A stretch of DNA of 64,000 bases, from the NCBI RefSeq assembly GCF_030010415.1, contig NZ_JASCSA010000006.1; one strand, given 5' to 3'. The translations under genes were made by a program, and so were the position numbers. This document shows, one piece after another, positions 8,127 to 16,279 of the stretch. Each line of letters starts with the position of its first letter. Within the stretch, counting starts at the first letter, position 1. The notes under the pieces are model-generated. The model saw only the letters and a program-made list of their open reading frames with translations, made no database searches and was not told the DNA's origin. This DNA comes from Cobetia amphilecti (lineage in GTDB: Bacteria; Pseudomonadota; Gammaproteobacteria; Pseudomonadales; Halomonadaceae).

Positions 8127-8153
8127 ATAAGCAAGTCTTATCATTATCATAAC
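8127..8153. promoter_or_regulatory. Candidate operator between divergent LysR and VOC genes
   Basis: ATAAG-N5-CTTAT (8127-8141) fits a LysR-type dyad. It overlaps TTATCATTATC at 8138-8148, whose reverse complement GATAATGATAA equals the first 11 bases of the Fur-box consensus. A LysR site is the simpler reading given the gene arrangement; dual control is possible. Confidence 0.4.
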
Positions 8154-8258
8154 AGCCACGTAGTTTTCATTATTGCTCATGACGCCCAAGATGGCATCCA
8201 ACGTCACGCAGGCAGTGACCGAGCCATTTCCTTCACGACTCACATATCGAGGTGACTC

Positions 8259-8774
8259 ATGAGCAACGAAAAGAACACACCGTATCCGCGTACCTTCTCC
8301 CACATCGGCCTGTCCGTCGGTGATGTGGAAGCCGCGGTCAAGTTCTACACCGAAGTGCTGGGCTGGTACGTGGTGATGGAGCCGACCACCATCACCGAAG
8401 ATGACTCCGCCATCGGCGTGATGTGCAGCGATGTCTTCGGTCCGGGCTGGGGCAGCTTCCGCATCGCCCACCTGTCCACCGGCGACCGTATCGGTGTCGA
8501 GATCTTCGAATTCCCGAACCACGAGACGCCGGAAAACAACTTCGAGTACTGGAAGACCGGCATCTTCCACTTCTGCGTCCAGGACCCGGACGTCGAAGGT
8601 CTGGCCGAGCGCATCGTCGCCGCCGGCGGCAAGCAGCGCATGCCGGTACGCGAGTACTTCCCGGGTGAGAAGCCGTTCCGCATGGTCTACATGGAAGATC
8701 CGTTCGGCAATATCCTCGAGGTCTATAGCCACAGCTATGAAATGACCTACGCCGCCGGTGCCTACCAGAACTGA
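8259..8774 (+). CDS. VOC-superfamily (glyoxalase/dioxygenase-fold) protein
   Basis: 171 aa with two beta-alpha-beta-beta-beta modules. Candidate metal ligands are H15 (FSHIGLSV), E81 or E83 (GVEIFEF), H104 (IFHFCV) and E154 (GNILEVYSH), the usual H/E/H/E set of vicinal-oxygen-chelate enzymes. The MEDPFGNILEVYSHSYE ending is typical of glyoxalase/bleomycin-resistance-type members. It is divergent from a LysR regulator that probably controls it, and ends at a 46-bp perfect palindrome. Whether it is a lyase, dioxygenase or isomerase cannot be said. Confidence 0.85.
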   Translation: MSNEKNTPYPRTFSHIGLSVGDVEAAVKFYTEVLGWYVVMEPTTITEDDSAIGVMCSDVFGPGWGSFRIAHLSTGDRIGVEIFEFPNHETPENNFEYWKTGIFHFCVQDPDVEGLAERIVAAGGKQRMPVREYFPGEKPFRMVYMEDPFGNILEVYSHSYEMTYAAGAYQN

Positions 8775-8789
8775 GCACGGCCGCAGACG

Positions 8790-8835
8790 TCAGATACAGC
8801 AAGGCCCCGCCATGGCGGGGCCTTGCTGTATCTGA
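8790..8835. terminator. 46-bp perfect palindrome, terminator of VOC gene
   Basis: The sequence from TCAGATACAGC to GCTGTATCTGA is an exact 46-bp palindrome, forming a very strong hairpin 16 bp after the VOC stop. It can act in both directions. Confidence 0.8.
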
Positions 8836-8929
8836 CATTTGTGCTCGAGACATCCCGACAGGAACCTCGAGAGCAACGCGCGATGACCTTCGTCGGGGCG
8901 AGCCCAGCGAAAGCCCACCCGCTCACGCC

Positions 8930-9175
8930 TCAGTGGATGACGGGCATGCTGCGCACACGACGGTAAAGACTCTGACTGGCGAGTTCCGGACTGAGCAAGG
9001 CAATCCGTGCCTTCTGCACTGCAAGCTCACGTTGCAACAACGACCAGGTGCCGATGAACTCGGCACACTCACCACAGTGCACCAGGTAATCGTCAGAGCG
9101 CTCATGATACTGGTAATCCATGCTCAGGCAGTTACATACCGGGCAGGACAGAACGGCGTTGGCTTTCTCATCCAT
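8930..9175 (-). CDS. Small zinc-ribbon-like protein
   Basis: 81 aa from the ATG at 9175 (MDEKANAVLSCPVC); an upstream start at 9223 would add 16 residues. Two CxxC knuckles (CPVC and CGEC, about 25 residues apart) suggest one zinc ribbon, followed by a helical C-terminus. No function is recognised. A second small CxxC/CxxC protein of the same length lies at 35056-35301, without obvious further similarity. Confidence 0.6.
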   Translation of the reverse strand: MDEKANAVLSCPVCNCLSMDYQYHERSDDYLVHCGECAEFIGTWSLLQRELAVQKARIALLSPELASQSLYRRVRSMPVIH

Positions 9176-9623
9176 GATTCGATTCCCTGGAGCCACACTG
9201 ATTGAATTCACGGCAATGATCACACGCGTTCAGGTAACCATTGCGGGTGTGAACATCCCTCATACTCTGTAAAACCCGCTGAACTCACACTATCCATGAT
9301 GTGATATCTGTACAACTCTCTCTTGCGGGCGACATTTCTCGAAACGTTACCCAGTGATAACTTGTTGGCGTGTTCAGCACGTTGATCTCATCGCGACTCG
9401 CCAGTCACCATGGCCGCGACGAACATCCCGATAGCAAATCACTTCTCCATGATTACACAGCGATACGCAAGACTACATTCGCTGACCGATGGCGAGCCGG
9501 CTTCAGACTCGCGAAACCGCAAAGCGCGCACACCCTGCAGGCTCTGTCGCCAAACAGGCATGAAAAAACCCACCCTGGAGGGTGGGTTTTACGTGAATCC
9601 CTTCGGCTGTCACCGCCAGTCGA
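9176..9623. other. Intergenic stretch with one terminator
   Basis: Apart from the hairpin at 9565-9590 and a plausible promoter area upstream of the minus-strand zinc-ribbon gene, nothing is recognisable here. Short plus-strand frames through it show no domains. Confidence 0.4.
9565..9590 (-). terminator. Strong Rho-independent terminator
   Basis: CCCACCC-TGGA-GGGTGGG flanked by A-runs and T-runs, so it is bidirectional; the T6 tract on the minus strand fits termination of the 41-residue gene at 9624-9749. Confidence 0.85.
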
Positions 9624-9749
9624 TCATTTCATCTTGCGCGCCGAATCATCCTGCTCGATACGGGTCAGTAGCTTGTCAAAGACGCCAGTCGCCAACAGCA
9701 CAAAGGTGACGGCCAAGCCAAGCCCCATCCAGATAGCGATATTGCTCAT
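9624..9749 (-). CDS. 41-residue single-pass membrane protein
   Basis: ATG at 9749 with an SD (aaggga) 4-5 nt upstream, stop TGA at 9624-9626, and a strong terminator 34 bp downstream. The product begins MSNIAIWMGLGLAVTFVLLA and ends FDKLLTRIEQDDSARKMK. It has one hydrophobic segment (about 4-22) and a charged cytoplasmic-type tail. It is too short for usual gene calling. Start signal, amphipathic design and terminator together make a real gene likely. It may be a small subunit or regulator of a membrane complex; none is adjacent. Confidence 0.65.
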   Translation of the reverse strand: MSNIAIWMGLGLAVTFVLLATGVFDKLLTRIEQDDSARKMK

Positions 9750-10099
9750 TGTCCCTTACCCCTGCTGTTTTCTTGGTTTTTTCAGCCCTTCTGCGACGCA
9801 ATATGGCGTAAATTCAATCTTTGTACAACATTTGATCATGAAAATATCGAGCGCTGTCTGGCGCTGAGACAGCAGGTGCCATTCCAGACCTTTGACCGAC
9901 GTAATCACACTGCCAGCGGCCATGATTTGAGCAATCGCTCAACAACGGGTAGTCTTGCGTCATGAAGAAAGTGACGCGGGCTTGCCAGCGCTGATTCCCT
10001 GGCGCTGATCCGCCGCGCTGACCCCCTAGACGCTACCCGTCGGTCTGCCACCTTGCTTCGCGCCCACTGCATGTCTGAAATATCACCCCAGGAGTCATC
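9750..10099. other. Intergenic region between divergent genes
   Basis: 350 bp between the minus-strand small membrane protein and the plus-strand HAD gene. It presumably holds both promoters. T-rich and A-rich patches near 9770-9840 are the likely position; no clear paired -35/-10 or operator was found. Confidence 0.35.
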
Positions 10100-10795
10100 A
10101 TGTCTGACACGACCTTTCCCGACGTACTGGTGTTCGACGTCAACGAGACACTGCTCGACATCACCGCGCTCTCGCCGTTGTTCTCACGCGTGTTCGGTGA
10201 TGAAAGCGTGTTGCGCGAATGGTTCGCACAGCTGGTGCTGTACTCGCAGACCATGACGCTCTCACAACGCTACACCCCCTTCGGGGCGCTCGGCGTGGGC
10301 GCCCTGAAGATGGTCGCCGACATCCATCGGGTCAGACTCGCGGATGACGATATCGATGAGCTCAAGTCGCGCATGGCCGAGATGCCGGCCCATCCCGATG
10401 TCGCCCCGGCGCTTGAGCGCCTCAAGCAGGCCGGTTTCCGCCTGGTGACGCTGACCAATTCCCCCGCAGGCGCCTCCCCGACGCCGCTGGAGAAGGCCGG
10501 TATCAGCGAGGCCTTCGAGCAGCACTTCAGCGTCGACAGCGTCAAGCAGTTCAAGCCGGCACCGGCCACCTATCAGCATGTCGCCGAGCAGCTCGAGGTC
10601 GAACTGGGCGACATGTGCATGATCGCCTGCCATGTGTGGGACACCATCGGTGCCCAGGCCGCCGGCATGCAGGGCGCCCTGCTGACGCGCCCGCACAATG
10701 CCGTGCTGCCCGCCGAGAATGTGCCGACCCCGGACTTCATCGCCGCGGAGCTGATGACCCTGGCGGACCAGCTGATCGCGGCCAGGGAGGCCTGA
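10100..10795 (+). CDS. HAD-superfamily hydrolase, haloacid dehalogenase type II-like
   Basis: 231 aa with an SD (aggag). HAD motif I is FDVNET with nucleophile D13; motif II T119-N120-S121; motif III K152 (FKPAP); motif IV D181 (CHVWDTIGA). The helical cap between motifs I and II fits L-2-haloacid dehalogenases. In characterised enzymes the position three before the motif IV aspartate is Asn and two residues earlier is Ser; here they appear to be His178 and Ala176, so hydrolysis of haloacids is not assured and another small acid or phosphate ester may be the substrate. Confidence 0.78.
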   Translation: MSDTTFPDVLVFDVNETLLDITALSPLFSRVFGDESVLREWFAQLVLYSQTMTLSQRYTPFGALGVGALKMVADIHRVRLADDDIDELKSRMAEMPAHPDVAPALERLKQAGFRLVTLTNSPAGASPTPLEKAGISEAFEQHFSVDSVKQFKPAPATYQHVAEQLEVELGDMCMIACHVWDTIGAQAAGMQGALLTRPHNAVLPAENVPTPDFIAAELMTLADQLIAAREA

Positions 10796-10882
10796 GCGAG
10801 CTTTGGCCTCTGAGCTCTCTTACTGGATTCTCTTTCCAAACTCAGTTTCTCAGCTCTGTCTCTGAGTGCTGCCTAGTAAATA

Positions 10883-10914
10883 AACGCCGCTCGCCCATTC
10901 GGGTGAGCGGCGTT
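10883..10914. terminator. Bidirectional hairpin terminator
   Basis: AACGCCGCTCGCCC-ATTC-GGGTGAGCGGCGTT, 14-bp stem with one G-T pair, between the HAD gene and the convergent IclR gene. Confidence 0.7.
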
Positions 10915-11005
10915 GCTGTGCCTGCCTTCCTGTTCGCCCTCTCCACTATCTCGCCGTTCGATCAGCCGCCGCACACGGCAGCCTTGCCGCCTTGGCGGGA
11001 CGCCC

Positions 11006-11761
11006 TCACTTGAGTGAACGAAAGGCCTTGAGCATCTCATCACGTGTCGCCTGCAGCGCGGCCTGAATCTCCGCCCTGCGCTCGCTGATGCGCCATGAGG
11101 GGCCGACCACGGACACGGAGTAATGGCCCTGGCTGGTTTCCAGGCCGATTCCGATCGCGCCGACTCCCTGCATATGCTCATCCTCATCATGACCGATGCC
11201 GGTGCGACGCACCTCGGCCAGTTGCGTCAGCAGTGCCGGCATCGCGAGGGTGTTGTCCGTGTAGGCCGTGAGATCCGTCCCCAGCAGGCGCTCCACCTGC
11301 TCATCCTCGAGATGCGAGAGCAGCACCTTACCGCTGGCTGTCGCATGCAATGACAGGAAGTTGCCGGCCATCGGCGATACCCGCAGCGGCAGCGGCGACA
11401 ACACCGAGTGCAGTATCAGCAGCTCGTTGCCGCTCAGACTGCAGAGCACCACCGTTTCCTCGGTGGTGCCGCTCAACGCCTCCAGAAACGACTTGGCATG
11501 CGTGGTGATATCGAGCTGGCTATGTCGCGCCAGCCGCATCAGCGCAGAGCCGAGCCGTATCCCGCCATGGCCGTGGATTTCCAGCAGGTCTTCCTGGGCC
11601 AGCGCATCGACCAACCGCTTGACGGTCGAGCGCGGCAGATCGTTCCTGGCGGCGATCTCCCCCAGGCTCATGCCCTGCTCACTGCCTTCCAGACTCTTGA
11701 GAATCGCCGCCACCCTGGCCACGACCTGCACGCCACTACCTTCTCTTGTGGACACAGACAC
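11006..11761 (-). CDS. IclR-family transcriptional regulator
   Basis: 251 aa. The N-terminal winged HTH (about 10-72: VARVAAILKSLEGSEQGMSLGEIAA, then PRSTVKRLVDALAQEDLL) precedes the IclR effector domain (LHATASGKVLLSHL at the middle; GHDEDEHMQGVGAIG towards the end). It is divergent from the exporter/adaptor/alcohol dehydrogenase operon, which it probably controls; the gap carries two overlapping palindromes (11796-11818). IclR proteins usually sense small carboxylic or aromatic acids, which fits an operon for export or oxidation of such compounds. Confidence 0.9.
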   Translation of the reverse strand: MSVSTREGSGVQVVARVAAILKSLEGSEQGMSLGEIAARNDLPRSTVKRLVDALAQEDLLEIHGHGGIRLGSALMRLARHSQLDITTHAKSFLEALSGTTEETVVLCSLSGNELLILHSVLSPLPLRVSPMAGNFLSLHATASGKVLLSHLEDEQVERLLGTDLTAYTDNTLAMPALLTQLAEVRRTGIGHDEDEHMQGVGAIGIGLETSQGHYSVSVVGPSWRISERRAEIQAALQATRDEMLKAFRSLK

Positions 11762-11795
11762 AACTCCTTAACAAGCTAACTACTTGCCTAACAAA

Positions 11796-11818
11796 ACCAC
11801 CAGGTGGTACAGTGTACC
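11796..11818. promoter_or_regulatory. Overlapping palindromes, candidate IclR operator
   Basis: ACCACCAGGTGGT (11796-11808) and GGTACAGTGTACC (11806-11818) share three bases. They lie 35 bp before the IclR start codon and about 55 bp before the preferred exporter start, the expected place for an operator serving both genes. Confidence 0.55.
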
Positions 11819-11873
11819 GCATAACGAGACACCCAAGGTATCTAGCGCTTCACCTCAAAACGGGAACTCTACA

Positions 11874-13442
11874 GTGGCCGCTCCTCAACCCTTCAATCTA
11901 CGACTCGCACTCGGTCTTGTGGGCATTCTGCTCGCATCGCTGATGTCCGGTGTGGGAGAGCGTGTCACGCAGACCGTCCTGACGGATGTGGTCGGACACT
12001 TCGGCTTCTCCCACGATGAGGGCAGCTGGCTGACCACGATCTACAGCGCGGCGGAAGTCTCGATGATGCTGCTCGCCGGCTGGCTGGCCGTCACCTTCAG
12101 CCTGCGCCGCTTCGCGATCGGTGCCTGCCTGTCACTGGCCCTGTTCTCTCTGCTGGTGCCCCTGGCCGACAGCTTCCCGCTGATGGCGGGGCTGCGCGTT
12201 GCCCAGGGCCTGACCTCCGGCAGCATCCTGCCGCTGCTGATGATGTCGGCGCTGCGCTTCCTGCCGTGGCACAGCAAGCTCTATGGCCTGTCGGCCTATG
12301 CGATGACGGCCACCTTCGGCCCTTATCTGTCGGCACCGCTGGCCGCTCTCTATGGCGACCTGGGCGACTGGAATCTGGTGTTCTGGGAAACCGCGCCGGT
12401 ATGCCTTCTCGCCGCCGCGCTGGTCTCCTGGGGCCTGCCGCAGGACCCGCTCAAGCTGGAACGCTGCAAGCAGTTCGACTGGCTCGGTGCCTTGCTGGGC
12501 GTCACCGCCCTGTGCGCGCTGGTCGCCGGCATGACCCAGGGTGAGCGACTCGACTGGGGCAACTCGCCGTTGATCGTCGCCCTGCTGACCACGGGCGGGC
12601 TGGTCTTCGTGACCTTCCTGATCCATGAGTGGTTCCACCCCATGCCGCTCTACAAGCTGCAGCTGCTGGCACGCCGCAACTTTGCCTTCGGCATCATCAC
12701 CCTGTGTACCTTCATGTTCCTGACCCTGGCCGCCGGCACCATTCCCGCCGCCTTCCTGGGGGAAGTGCAGGGCTATCGCCCCATGCAGCTGTTCCCGGTC
12801 ATGTTGACCATGGCCCTGCCGCAGCTGCTGCTGGCACCGCTGGTGGCGACACTGATCAACCGCAAGAGCGTCGATAGCCGCTACGTGATGGCCACGGGCC
12901 TGGTGTTGATCCTGATCAGCTGCCTGCTGGGCTCGCAGCTCACCAGTGACTGGAATCGCGACAACTTCTATCTCATCGAGGTGCTCAACACCCTGGGCCA
13001 GCCGATGGTGGTGGTACCGCTGCTGATGAATGCCACCGGGGCACTCAGCCCGCTGGAAGGGCCGTTCGCCACCGCGATGGTCAACTCGCTGCGCGCCCTG
13101 TTCACGGTGGTGGCCTCCACGGTCTACGGAAGCTTCCTCGTCACGCGTGAAGCCCTGCACACCACCCGCTTGGGCGAGGCACTCGGCCTGCAGGGCAATC
13201 AGCCCGCCGGACTCATCCAGGTCGATGCGGCAAGCGATATCACCACGCGCATCTCCGAGCAGGCCTCCGTGATGAGCTACGCGGATGCCTACCTCGCCAT
13301 CATCCCCTTCGTGGTGGCGCTGCTGATACTGGTCATGGTGCTGCCGATCCGCGCCTATCCGCCACAACCGGCGCCGGCACCGGCACCTCAACCAGAGCCA
13401 TCGCCAGCACAGCCCCCTCAAGCACAACCCTCCGGGGCATAG
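11874..13442 (+). CDS. DHA2-type (EmrB/QacA-like) MFS exporter
   Basis: About 522 aa with roughly 14 hydrophobic segments, the DHA2 drug:H+ antiporter layout. The first transmembrane segment begins at the tenth residue or so (NLRLALGLVGILLASLMSGV). The GTG at 11874 with a cggga SD is preferred: the ATG at 11784 gives a 30-residue extension without helix-like character and would place the candidate operator inside the gene. The C-terminus is Pro/Ala/Gln-rich (PQPAPAPAPQPEPSPAQPP), probably disordered. It is followed by an EmrA-like adaptor, so the two should form a two-membrane exporter with an outer-membrane channel encoded elsewhere. Confidence 0.85.
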   Translation: MAAPQPFNLRLALGLVGILLASLMSGVGERVTQTVLTDVVGHFGFSHDEGSWLTTIYSAAEVSMMLLAGWLAVTFSLRRFAIGACLSLALFSLLVPLADSFPLMAGLRVAQGLTSGSILPLLMMSALRFLPWHSKLYGLSAYAMTATFGPYLSAPLAALYGDLGDWNLVFWETAPVCLLAAALVSWGLPQDPLKLERCKQFDWLGALLGVTALCALVAGMTQGERLDWGNSPLIVALLTTGGLVFVTFLIHEWFHPMPLYKLQLLARRNFAFGIITLCTFMFLTLAAGTIPAAFLGEVQGYRPMQLFPVMLTMALPQLLLAPLVATLINRKSVDSRYVMATGLVLILISCLLGSQLTSDWNRDNFYLIEVLNTLGQPMVVVPLLMNATGALSPLEGPFATAMVNSLRALFTVVASTVYGSFLVTREALHTTRLGEALGLQGNQPAGLIQVDAASDITTRISEQASVMSYADAYLAIIPFVVALLILVMVLPIRAYPPQPAPAPAPQPEPSPAQPPQAQPSGA

Positions 13443-13528
13443 ACACAGACAAAGCCGGCGGCTGCCCGCCAGCCAGGATTCAGCCACTTCCCCCTTCTTC
13501 GACATAGACGACGAGATACGACACCGAC

Positions 13529-14557
13529 ATGAACAAGACACGTACCACCCTACTGTTGAGCGTTCTGGCGCTCCTGCTGGTCGCGACCTACGCGGGCCTC
13601 TACTGGAAGGGCCATGATGGCCGCGAAGCCACCAACAATGCCTATGTGCGCGCCGATAGCGTGATGGTGACCACACGCGTCGCGGGCCAGATCGACAAGG
13701 TGCTGGTGGAAGACAACGAAGTGGTCAAGGAAGGCCAGATCCTGGCCACGCTGGATGACCGCGATTACCAGGCCTCCCTGCACTCCGCCCAGGCCGATCT
13801 CGCTGCCCAGCAGGCAGCGGTCGGTGACCTGGATGCCAACATCGAGCGTCAGCACGCCGTCGTGCAGCAGTCCATCGCCGAGGTGAAGTCCACCCAGGCC
13901 TCGCTGCGTTATGCGCGCAATGATGCCAAGCGGTACCGCAGCCTGCGCATGACCAACGCCGCCTCCCAGCAGGACAAGGAAAAGGCCGATGAACAGCAGG
14001 GCATCTGGGAAGCCAATCTCGTGCAGGCCCATGCGGCTCAGCGCTCGGCGGAAAAGCAGATCGGCGTCCTTGAAGCCCAGCGCGTGGAAGCCCTGGCCGA
14101 GGTCGAACGCTCTCGTGCAGCGCTCGAGCAGGCGGAACTGAACACCGGCTATACCGTCATTCGTGCGCCGAAGGACGGCATCGTCACCCAGCGCTCACTG
14201 CGTGTCGGCGCCTACGTGCAACCGGGTGATTCGCTGCTGGCCATCGTGCCGCACAAGGAAGCCTATGTCGTCGCCAACTATCTCGAGACCCAGATGGCCG
14301 AGATGGAGCCGGGCCAACCGGTCGAGATGACGCTGGATAGCCTGCCGGGCAAGACCTTCACTGGCCATGTCGACAGCATCGCACCGGCCTCCAGCAGCGC
14401 CTTCTCGGCCGTGGCCAGCGAGAACGCCACCGGCAACTTCACCAAGATCACCCAGCGTATGCCGGTCAAGATCGTGTTCGACCCGAACCAGCCCGACTTC
14501 GACAAGGTACGCATCGGCATGTCCGTGATTGCCCATGTCACGACCCAGCAGCCCTGA
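13529..14557 (+). CDS. HlyD/EmrA-family membrane fusion protein
   Basis: 342 aa. One N-terminal membrane anchor (about 7-25, LLLSVLALLLVATYAGLYW), then biotinyl-lipoyl half-motif (ATNNAYVRADSVMVTTRVAGQI; VKEGQILATLDDRDY), a long alpha-hairpin/coiled coil (about 85-205), the second lipoyl half (YTVIRAPKDGIVTQRSLRVG) and a beta-barrel. It links the preceding MFS pump to an outer-membrane factor. The gap to the pump is 86 bp. A 20-bp tandem repeat array begins inside its last codons. Confidence 0.92.
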   Translation: MNKTRTTLLLSVLALLLVATYAGLYWKGHDGREATNNAYVRADSVMVTTRVAGQIDKVLVEDNEVVKEGQILATLDDRDYQASLHSAQADLAAQQAAVGDLDANIERQHAVVQQSIAEVKSTQASLRYARNDAKRYRSLRMTNAASQQDKEKADEQQGIWEANLVQAHAAQRSAEKQIGVLEAQRVEALAEVERSRAALEQAELNTGYTVIRAPKDGIVTQRSLRVGAYVQPGDSLLAIVPHKEAYVVANYLETQMAEMEPGQPVEMTLDSLPGKTFTGHVDSIAPASSSAFSAVASENATGNFTKITQRMPVKIVFDPNQPDFDKVRIGMSVIAHVTTQQP

Positions 14558-14628
14558 GCGCCTTGCGACAGTCCTGAACGAGGCTAAACAGCCCTGAACG
14601 ACTTGCGACAGCCCTGAAACAGTCAAGA
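14549..14628. repeat. 20-bp tandem repeat, four copies, overlapping a stop codon
   Basis: CAGCCCTGAGCGCCTTGCGA-like units start at 14549, 14569, 14589 and 14609. The adaptor's TGA stop (14555-14557) is part of the first unit, so the array probably spread from the gene end. Confidence 0.7.
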
Positions 14629-14713
14629 GAAGCGTCCCGGAGGACACGCCGCCCCGGGACGCCTCTGAAGAACGCCATCACGCCATCACTCGATCATCAA
14701 CGGGATCAACACC

Positions 14714-15859
14714 ATGAAAATTCGCGCCGCCGTCACCGCCACCCAAGGCCAGCCCTTCGACCTCAAGGACGTCGAACTGGCGTCCCCCAAGGGTGACGAG
14801 ATTCTGGTACGTGTCGTGGCCACCGGGGTCTGCCATACCGATGCCGCCGCACGCGACCTGGGCATCGCCCCCTATCCGATCGTGCTCGGCCATGAAGGCG
14901 CCGGTGTGGTCGAGCAGATCGGTGACAATGTCCGCGACATGGAAGTGGGCGACCATGTGGTGCTGTCCTTCGCGCACTGTGGCCATTGCAGCCACTGCCT
15001 GACCGGACACCCGACCGTCTGCGAGCGCGGCGGTGAGCTCAACTTCGGCGGTGTGATGGATGATGGCAGCAAGCGCCTGAGCTGTGACGGCCATGACGTC
15101 GCCACCTTCTTCGGCCAGTCGTCCTTCGCCACTTACGCTGTGGTCAGCGAGCGCAATGCCGTCAAGGTCGACAGCGATGTCGATCTCGCCCTGCTGGGCC
15201 CGCTGGGTTGCGGCATCCAGACTGGCGCCGGCACCATCCTCAATCGCCTCAAGCCGGGCTTCGGTGACAGTCTCGTCGTGTTCGGCTGTGGCGCCGTGGG
15301 CCTGAGTGCCGTGATGGCGGCCAAAATCGCCGGCTGCAAGAACATCATCGCGGTCGACCTGCACGAGAGCCGTCTGGAGCTGGCCCAAGAGCTGGGCGCG
15401 ACCCACAGCGTCAACAGCAAGACCGAGGACCTGGTCGGCGAGATCAAGCGCATCACCGATGGCGGCAGCGAATTCTCCCTCGAGACCACCGGCGTACCGA
15501 TGCTGGTGCGCAGCTCCCTGCAGGTACTGCGCCCGCTGGGCACCTCTGCCATCGTCGGCCTGACCCACGATGTGACCCTGGACGTGCACCACGACCTGAT
15601 GGCGGAAGGCAAGTCGATGATCGGCGTGATCGAAGGCGACGCCGTGCCGCGCGTCTTCATCCCGCGCCTGGTCGGCTACTACAAGGAAGGCCGCTTCCCC
15701 TTCGACAAGCTGATCCAGATGTATGACTTCGATGACATCGAACAGGCCTTCGCGGATTCGAAATCAGGTCTGACCGTCAAGCCGGTGCTGCGCATCAGCT
15801 CGCTGTCATCAGCGCCTGCGCCACCTGGCCTGAACCGCAAAGCCCCCGTGCGTCACTGA
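14714..15859 (+). CDS. Zinc-dependent alcohol dehydrogenase (aryl-alcohol type)
   Basis: 381 aa MDR-family dehydrogenase. Catalytic zinc ligands C40 (TGVCHTD), H60-E61 (LGHEGAG) and C166 (PLGCGIQTGAG); structural zinc C89, C92, C95 and C103; Rossmann motif GCGAVG at 191-196 with an acidic D after the second strand (IIAVDLHESR), indicating NAD. The GGELNFGGVMDDGSKRLS insertion and overall pattern match benzyl/aryl-alcohol dehydrogenases. It is the last gene of the IclR-flanked operon, which suggests that the exported or sensed compound is an aromatic or hydrophobic alcohol or aldehyde; that is inference. Confidence 0.85.
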   Translation: MKIRAAVTATQGQPFDLKDVELASPKGDEILVRVVATGVCHTDAAARDLGIAPYPIVLGHEGAGVVEQIGDNVRDMEVGDHVVLSFAHCGHCSHCLTGHPTVCERGGELNFGGVMDDGSKRLSCDGHDVATFFGQSSFATYAVVSERNAVKVDSDVDLALLGPLGCGIQTGAGTILNRLKPGFGDSLVVFGCGAVGLSAVMAAKIAGCKNIIAVDLHESRLELAQELGATHSVNSKTEDLVGEIKRITDGGSEFSLETTGVPMLVRSSLQVLRPLGTSAIVGLTHDVTLDVHHDLMAEGKSMIGVIEGDAVPRVFIPRLVGYYKEGRFPFDKLIQMYDFDDIEQAFADSKSGLTVKPVLRISSLSSAPAPPGLNRKAPVRH

Positions 15860-15873
15860 CGCACGGGGGCTTT
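15839..15873. terminator. Bidirectional terminator overlapping the ADH stop codon
   Basis: AAAGCCCCCGTGCGTCA and its reverse complement form a 17-bp stem with a one-base centre; flanking AAA/TTT runs allow both directions. The TGA stop (15857-15859) lies inside the stem. Confidence 0.85.
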
Positions 15874-15910
15874 CTTCGTTGATCGGCACGACCTCAGTCA
15901 GCGCGCTCGC

Positions 15911-16279
15911 CTACGACTGACACAGCTGCCAGGCGTCGTGGTCGATATCGAGCATGGCAGCGATGGCGGCCGAGGCGATGACATGCGTCTGGCCACTGGC
16001 CTCGTCATGCACATTGAGACCGCCCTGCACCACCGTCACCTCGGCGCGCCCACGGGGAAGCTCGCGCGCCACCGCGTCTGCATCCACGGCGTCCGGCTCC
16101 TGGACCGCGATGGTGACCTCGACACGCATCTGGTGGTGATCGATGCCGAGTGACTGGAACATCACGATGGAGGAATGATGCAGGGCATCATGCACCGCAC
16201 GGCAGGCGGCCTTGGTGTAGTCCATGCCGTAGAGGTCATTGCCGGTGCCCATCTCGAGAATGATGCGTTGCTCGCTCAT
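15911..16279 (-). CDS. Lin0512-family protein, second of a pair
   Basis: 122 aa. MSEQRIILEMGTGNDLYGMDYTKAACRAVHDALHH is the signature start of Lin0512-type proteins (MGxG followed by an Ala-rich helix), small alpha-beta proteins of unknown function. Its ATG overlaps the stop of the preceding paralog by four bases (ATGA). Both copies keep a PDAV/PDKVDSDAL motif and a VVxGGL motif, so they may form a heteromer. No ligand or pathway is established. Confidence 0.75.
   Translation of the reverse strand: MSEQRIILEMGTGNDLYGMDYTKAACRAVHDALHHSSIVMFQSLGIDHHQMRVEVTIAVQEPDAVDADAVARELPRGRAEVTVVQGGLNVHDEASGQTHVIASAAIAAMLDIDHDAWQLCQS

Noticed and set aside
12132..13676. 514-codon minus-strand frame rich in Gln, His and Arg
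   Set aside because: Antisense shadow of the MFS exporter; composition is that of a reversed membrane protein.
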